Made by a program: the position numbers and the translations under genes. The notes under the pieces were generated by a model. That model was not told where the DNA came from, searched no databases, and saw only the letters and a list, made by a program, of their open reading frames with translations. A stretch of DNA of 64,000 nucleotides from Hyphomicrobium sp. (GTDB lineage: Bacteria; Pseudomonadota; Alphaproteobacteria; Rhizobiales; Hyphomicrobiaceae), in the NCBI GenBank assembly GCA_016793445.1, contig JAEUME010000001.1:186001-250000 (forward strand), given 5' to 3'. Of this stretch, positions 59,682 through 64,000 are shown piece by piece. How positions within the stretch are numbered: position 1 is the first letter of the stretch; each line of letters opens with the position of its first letter.

Positions 59682-60905
59682 ATGCGCATTCTTTTCGTAC
59701 ACAACAACTTCCCCGGGCAGTTCAAGCATCTTGCTCCTGCGCTCGCGCAGCGTGGGCACGACGTCCTCGGCCTGACTCCCGAGACCAATCCCAATGCCAT
59801 CACGCTCCCGGCTGTGAAATACAAGTGGAGCGGGCAACGCCATAGCCAACAGGATTTCGGCCTGGCCGCCGCATACGCGCAGATGACGCGGCGCGGCGAC
59901 GTCGTCGCCGGTGCGGCCTTGGAGTTGCGCGACCGGCACGGCTATCAGCCCGACATCGTGTTCGGCACGCCCGGCTGGGGCGAAACGCTCTTTCTGCGCG
60001 AGATCTGGCCGAAGGCCCGCCACCTTCTTTACGGCGAGTTCTACTACGGACCGGACGACCCTATCCTGGGTTTCGATCCGGAGTTCGCGGCCCCGACCAC
60101 GGCCGGCCGCATCGCGCGCGCCGCCGCAAGCACCCATCTCGTCATGGCCAGTGTCACGGCAGACCGAATCCTGACGCCGACGCAGTGGCAGGCCCGCTCC
60201 CATCCCGGCTTTCTGCGCGATCGCATCAGCGTCATCCACGACGGCATCGACACGGCACACCTCACCCCCGATGGCGACGCCAGCGTGCAGATCCCCGGCA
60301 CGTCGCTGTCGTTTTGCAAGGGCGATGAGGTCGTCACCTTCATCAACCGCAACCTCGAACCCGCGCGCGGCTTTCATATTTTCATGCGCGCACTGCCTGC
60401 CGTCCTCGCACAGCGGCCCAACGCACACGCCGTTATCATCGGCGGTGACGGGCAAAGCTACAGTTCGCCTCCGGCCACAGGCAAAACCTGGAAACAGACA
60501 CTGCTGGAAGAAGTCGGCGACCGCCTTGATCTGTCACGCGTGCATTTCACCGGCAAGATTCCCTATCCCACCTTCGTCGCGCTCATGAGGGTTTCGCGCG
60601 TGCACGCCTACCTCACCTATCCCTTCGTGCTGTCCTGGTCGATGCTGGAAGCCATGAGTGCGGGCGCACATGTCATTGGCTCGCGCACATCGCCCGTGGA
60701 GGAGGTGATCGAGGACGGCGTCAACGGACAGCTTGTCGATTTTTTCGATGTCGCGGGATGGAGCGGCGCGCTGATTGCCGCGTTGAGCGCGCCTGAAGCG
60801 TTTTCAAGACTGCGCGAAAACGCCCGTAGAACGATCGTTGAGCGCTACGATCTGCACTCGATATGTCTGCCCAGGCTGATCGAATTCGTAGAGACGGCCT
60901 GCTAG
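59682..60905 (+). CDS. Family 4 glycosyltransferase
   Basis: A 407-residue GT-B fold glycosyltransferase. It begins MRILFVHNNFPGQFKHLAPA, has the hinge and a C-terminal nucleotide-sugar domain (EVVTFINRNLEPARGFHIFM, and the EX7E region in SMLEAMSAGAHVIGSRTSPV, EEVIEDGVNG). It transfers a hexose to an unknown acceptor. Start at 59682 fits the family; a longer frame starts at 59628. It stands alone. Confidence 0.88.
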   Translation: MRILFVHNNFPGQFKHLAPALAQRGHDVLGLTPETNPNAITLPAVKYKWSGQRHSQQDFGLAAAYAQMTRRGDVVAGAALELRDRHGYQPDIVFGTPGWGETLFLREIWPKARHLLYGEFYYGPDDPILGFDPEFAAPTTAGRIARAAASTHLVMASVTADRILTPTQWQARSHPGFLRDRISVIHDGIDTAHLTPDGDASVQIPGTSLSFCKGDEVVTFINRNLEPARGFHIFMRALPAVLAQRPNAHAVIIGGDGQSYSSPPATGKTWKQTLLEEVGDRLDLSRVHFTGKIPYPTFVALMRVSRVHAYLTYPFVLSWSMLEAMSAGAHVIGSRTSPVEEVIEDGVNGQLVDFFDVAGWSGALIAALSAPEAFSRLRENARRTIVERYDLHSICLPRLIEFVETAC

Positions 60906-60958
60906 CGGCACGCGTGCCGGCGCACCGCTTCGGTCGACTGATGGGCTTGCACCCGATC

Positions 60959-61153
60959 TTATTTGATTTCGAGTTTGTCGCGCTTGTGCGTGCCTCGGCG
61001 GCGGCCCTTCGGCGAGACATCCGCGGCAGGGGCGTCATACTCGTAACGCACGCCGGGGAACAAGACGATCTCGCCGCTCGTCAGCGGCAAACGCGGAGCC
61101 CGGCGCGTATGTTGCGCGGAGCGTCCAGAGCGGAATTCCAGGATGGTCGCCAT
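60959..61153 (-). CDS. Small conserved hypothetical protein
   Basis: A 64-residue basic protein (MATILEFRSG at the start, LTSGEIVLFPGVRYEY in the middle). I recognise the GEIVxFPGVRxE pattern from short Hyphomicrobiales proteins of unknown function. No membrane helix or signal peptide. Confidence 0.7.
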   Translation of the reverse strand: MATILEFRSGRSAQHTRRAPRLPLTSGEIVLFPGVRYEYDAPAADVSPKGRRRGTHKRDKLEIK

Positions 61154-61356
61154 GACCGGACCTCAAATTGGCAAGAGCATCAGAACCCTTGCGCGTTATG
61201 GCTCCTTTGAGCGGACATCCAGACCGGCCACGCCTTCGCCTTCCACCTACCGGTCGGACGTTGCGCTGAGGACGCCAAGAATCAGCGCACTGACATAGTT
61301 TGACGCGATAGATCATTAAGGGCCGGTTAAAGCGTCGCTGTCACGCAGGGAACGGT

Positions 61357-61710
61357 TCAAGATTTATTCGCCAGAAGGTCCTCGCCGAGGAAGTCATTGC
61401 CGTCCTGGTCCGCGATCTCTACGAGCCAGAGATCGGAATCGATGCGTGCTTCGCGGTCGATCCGCGCATCGACGTCCTTCTCGGCAACGAAGGCCCCGTC
61501 CATCATTGCAACCCACCGGCGGTCGAAGTCGGCGCCGGCAAGTCCCGCGGGCGCGGGGCCGAAAAGCGCGCACAGCCCGTCGCTGCGCAGCACCTTGATG
61601 TAAATGGCGCCTGCATCGTCATCACCATGGCGAATAACGGCCCCGCTGGATCCATGCATCGCGCAGCGCCGCAGGTAGGCCTTGACCCAGATTTCGGACT
61701 TGAGACGCAT
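61357..61710 (-). CDS. DUF1491 family protein
   Basis: A 117-residue protein typical of DUF1491, a small alphaproteobacterial family (MRLKSEIWVKAYLRRCAMHG, AGAIYIKVLRSDG, DSDLWLVEIADQDGNDF). Function unknown. Confidence 0.88.
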   Translation of the reverse strand: MRLKSEIWVKAYLRRCAMHGSSGAVIRHGDDDAGAIYIKVLRSDGLCALFGPAPAGLAGADFDRRWVAMMDGAFVAEKDVDARIDREARIDSDLWLVEIADQDGNDFLGEDLLANKS

Positions 61711-61855
61711 GGCTTCTCCCTGCCAGCCCGGCTTGCTTGCCGAGCGTATGAAGCACGATCCAACGTCTCATGGAACGATCGTGCTGACTGTTCTTTATTT
61801 GATTTATCGCGTTTTCCGAAGGCGGGATCGCTGCCCCTATCGCCTGCAATCATAT

Positions 61856-62632
61856 CTAGCGCGAGGTCTGCGACAGCCTGCCTTGCGCCGCGCGCGATAG
61901 CCGCGCCACCAGAGGCGCTGAGATACGTCCGGTTTCCGGCATCTTCTGGGAGGCCTCATAGTCGCGAATGGCGCGCACCAGGGCCACGCTCATGGACGTC
62001 TCGTTCTTCGCCACCGGGTAGCCCAGCACGCCGAGCCACTGGCTCACATCACGAACAAGCGTTGCCGCTTCGAGCGTCTTGACCGCCGGCGGTCCCCGGC
62101 GGGCGGGGACCGGAGAGGGTGTGACGCCTTGCAGGCGGCGCAGCAGATCCTCGCTTGGCGCACCGGTGAGAGCGAGCCCGCTGTCGGATTCGTAGGCCAT
62201 GATCGCCGCGCGCGTCATCAAGCCCATGAGGCCGTCGGGCTCGCCCGGCTCGAAGCCGCGCGCCGCTAACGCGCGCTGGATGGAGCGGACCAAGTCGATG
62301 CGGGAGATCGTCGCCGCGGGCGGTGCGGTCGCTACCGGCAACGGCCGTTCGGGCGCGGCGAAGCTGCCTGACTGCGGCATGGCTGCCGGCTTGGGACTGG
62401 CCATTGCCCCCTGGGACGTGTTCCGGCTCTCGGTGGAGTTTCTTGCGTCCGCGCCGTAGGGTGCACCCATCCCATTGCCCGGCGCATCGCTTGGACCAAG
62501 TGCGGCCGTCTCAAAGCCGCCCGGCACACGCCGTCCCTGGAAGAAGACAAGATTGAATATCACCGCGGTGCTCAGCATCGCGAATGCCGCCAGGCAAAAG
62601 CGGGTCTCCCGCGACATGTTCAGGGCGGCCAT
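61856..62632 (-). CDS. Membrane-anchored peptidoglycan-binding domain protein
   Basis: About 258 residues with one membrane helix (about residues 11-32), a low-complexity linker and a PG_binding_1 domain (IDLVRSIQRALAARGFEPGE, PDGLMGLMTRAAI, about residues 115-165). A second, weaker similar region follows (VSQWLGVLGYPV). ATG 62632 is chosen because GGAAGG lies 7 bases before it; a TTG at 62650 is upstream. It probably attaches to the cell wall. Confidence 0.82.
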   Translation of the reverse strand: MAALNMSRETRFCLAAFAMLSTAVIFNLVFFQGRRVPGGFETAALGPSDAPGNGMGAPYGADARNSTESRNTSQGAMASPKPAAMPQSGSFAAPERPLPVATAPPAATISRIDLVRSIQRALAARGFEPGEPDGLMGLMTRAAIMAYESDSGLALTGAPSEDLLRRLQGVTPSPVPARRGPPAVKTLEAATLVRDVSQWLGVLGYPVAKNETSMSVALVRAIRDYEASQKMPETGRISAPLVARLSRAAQGRLSQTSR

Positions 62633-62896
62633 CTGCCCACCTTCCAACAATCGAAATCCAAGAGCGCGCCAGTATCAGGCAACAGGCGTTAAGACAGCAT
62701 TAACTGTTGGACGGCGGGCGGCGAACCATAAAATTTTCCGCAAATTCGAAGTGAAATCGCCTCAATTGCATTTCAAATTGTGCGCCCCGCCCAACCGCTT
62801 TCTTGAGGGGTGTTTGCTAACCTTACCGCCAAGGTCAGTTTCTTATCGCCGTGTACGGCTCTTCCAGCCTTGTCAGGCTGCAGGGAGTTTTCAGTT

Positions 62897-63277
62897 ATGG
62901 GTCTCTTGAGATTGGGCATGATCGTCGCGGTTGGCGTCGCGCTTCTGCCCGCCGACAGCGAGCAGCAGGAAATGCTGTACAATCGCGCGGCGCTTGCCGC
63001 GCACTGGACCGTCACGTTCTGCGACCGCAACGGCGCCACGTGCGAGCAGGCCAGCGCGCTGTGGGGGACCTTCAAGAAGAAGGCGCAGTTTGCCGCTCAA
63101 CTTGCATACGACACCGTCAGCGAGCAGATCGCCTCCTCAGGCGACCAACAGCTTTCGGATGCCCGTATCGAAACCGGCACCCTCAAGCCCGGCGATTTGG
63201 AGCCCACTTGGCGTGGCGGCGCGCAGTCCTCGCACGCCAAGGCGTCCGGACGCCTCGTGGTCAAGGGCGGCAGCTGA
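62897..63277 (+). CDS. DUF5330 family exported protein
   Basis: A 126-residue protein with an N-terminal hydrophobic segment and two cysteines (TFCDRNGATCEQ, then ALWGTFKKKAQFAAQLAYD), as in the DUF5330 family of Hyphomicrobiales. Start at ATG 62897 with GGGAG upstream. Function unknown. Confidence 0.82.
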   Translation: MGLLRLGMIVAVGVALLPADSEQQEMLYNRAALAAHWTVTFCDRNGATCEQASALWGTFKKKAQFAAQLAYDTVSEQIASSGDQQLSDARIETGTLKPGDLEPTWRGGAQSSHAKASGRLVVKGGS

Positions 63278-63410
63278 CCGCACGCCAAACGCCCCACCCT
63301 TTCGCAGCATTGTTATACCTGCCCTTGCGCCACCTGCCGGTGCACGCCTATGTGTCTTGCAAAGAGGCTGCTTCACGCAGGGCAGCTTGCAACAAAGGCG
63401 CTGCAATACC

Positions 63411-63836
63411 ATGGCGATTGCCGACATCTTGTCCGATTTCGAATTCCTTGAGGATTGGGAGGATCGTTATCGCTACGTGATCGAGCTTGGCCGGGACCTT
63501 GCGCCGCTGCCCGAGGCCCTGCGCACCGATGCCAACAAGGTGCGCGGCTGCGCCAGTCAGGTCTGGCTCGCCACGCGCCGCGTGCCCGCAGGCGGTAACG
63601 GCAAGGACAAGCTGGAAATGCAGGGCGCAAGCGACGCCATGATCGTGCAAGGCCTGATTGCCGTGCTGTTTGCGATCTATGAGGGCAAGACGGCCGACGA
63701 GATCCTGGCGACGGACGCCCACGCGATCTTCGCCAAGCTTGGGCTCAAGGAACATCTCACCCAACAGCGCTCCAATGGCCTCGCCTCCATGGTCGCGCGC
63801 ATCCGTGCCGACGCCGGCGCGATCGCGGCCGCCTGA
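63411..63836 (+). CDS. sufE: SufE family sulfur acceptor
   Basis: A 141-residue SufE protein. The acceptor cysteine is in NKVRGCASQVWL (about residue 47). SufE takes persulfide sulfur from SufS for Fe-S cluster assembly. Start at ATG 63411; no other suf gene is in the window. Confidence 0.93.
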   Translation: MAIADILSDFEFLEDWEDRYRYVIELGRDLAPLPEALRTDANKVRGCASQVWLATRRVPAGGNGKDKLEMQGASDAMIVQGLIAVLFAIYEGKTADEILATDAHAIFAKLGLKEHLTQQRSNGLASMVARIRADAGAIAAA

Positions 63837-63862
63837 TTTCGCCTGGCTTTCGTGATGCGTCT

Positions 63863-64000
63863 CAACTCCCGGCGAGGTCGGCCATCGGCCGATAGCCCGG
63901 CGCACCCCAATGGTGCACGCGCGCCGGTCCGTCGTGCCGCGCGGCCGGCCAGCCCACGAGACCGTAGTGCCGCGCCAGCGCCTGCAGCGCGATCTGAAGC
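63863..64000 (-). CDS. C-terminal end of a probable DUF6456 protein (partial)
   Basis: The last 45 codons are seen, reading LQIALQALARHYGLVGWPAA and ending in RPMADLAGS, with the stop at 63865-63863. The helix LQIALQALARHYGL is typical of the end of DUF6456 DNA-binding proteins. The rest is outside the window. It converges with sufE with 26 bases between. Confidence 0.6.

Noticed and set aside
60906-60920. Palindrome GGCACGCGTGCC after the glycosyltransferase gene as a terminator
   Set aside because: It has no loop and no T-run; probably chance in GC-rich DNA.

Overview
The window looks like a chromosomal segment of an alphaproteobacterium of the order Hyphomicrobiales (Rhizobiales). The evidence is a high-GC sequence, a rhizobial-type order of glnE, a two-component pair, a DegP protease and ccmHFEI (called cycLKJH in rhizobia) followed by a FeuP/FeuQ-like pair, and small families typical of the group (DUF1491, DUF5330, DUF1254/DUF1214, probably DUF6456). 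It also carries an RcGTA-type gene transfer agent (GTA) cluster and a short palindromic repeat common between genes of this order. The species cannot be named from the sequence.

Layout. 0-5 kb: an ECF sigma factor with an NrsF-type membrane anti-sigma, then a large RTX protein containing a CHRD domain, closed by a strong terminator. 5-15 kb: a CoA-transferase, a glutamine-synthetase-like enzyme and a class III aminotransferase (minus strand) stand back to back with carboxynorspermidine dehydrogenase, a Ca2+/H+ antiporter, two small envelope genes and carboxynorspermidine decarboxylase (plus strand). This is a polyamine locus with likely breakdown and synthesis arms. 15-20.6 kb: aminopeptidase N, a histidine-kinase-like protein with an eroded ATPase domain, and an ECF sigma/anti-sigma/metal-sensor trio. 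20.7-36.2 kb: glnE, sensor kinase and regulator, DegP, a divergent trypsin-like protease, the c-type cytochrome maturation genes, a 17 kDa-type lipoprotein, and FeuQ/FeuP with a small PepSY-like exported protein.

36.3-54.9 kb: a nearly complete GTA cluster on the minus strand. It runs from a TerS candidate through terminase, portal, protease, capsid, head-tail and tail genes to the gp15 tail-tip protein, and ends with an unusual endolysin-holin fusion. No integrase, phage replication gene or phage repressor is visible.

The most unusual part is between the portal gene (gp3) and the protease gene (gp4). The 3' end of the portal gene is present three times. Between the copies lie toxin-like and immunity-like genes: one intact pair, and one pair whose toxin is reduced to its last ~35 residues. 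The portal reading frame meets the first toxin-like frame at a CCCTTTT slip sequence directly before the portal stop, so a portal-toxin fusion may be made, or may have existed before a one-base change. In the same stretch, a family of 41-bp palindromic elements (9-bp arms, 23-bp core, arms that change together) is inserted in frame into the terminase, the portal and the toxin linker. I infer a GTA-linked exchangeable effector-cassette array, comparable in logic to the orphan modules of CdiA and Rhs loci.

55-64 kb: ordinary core genes, including a UPF0260 protein, a class A penicillin-binding protein, a DUF1214/DUF1254 pair, a glycosyltransferase, small conserved proteins, SufE and the end of a probable DUF6456 gene. 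No tRNA, rRNA, CRISPR array or insertion sequence was found.
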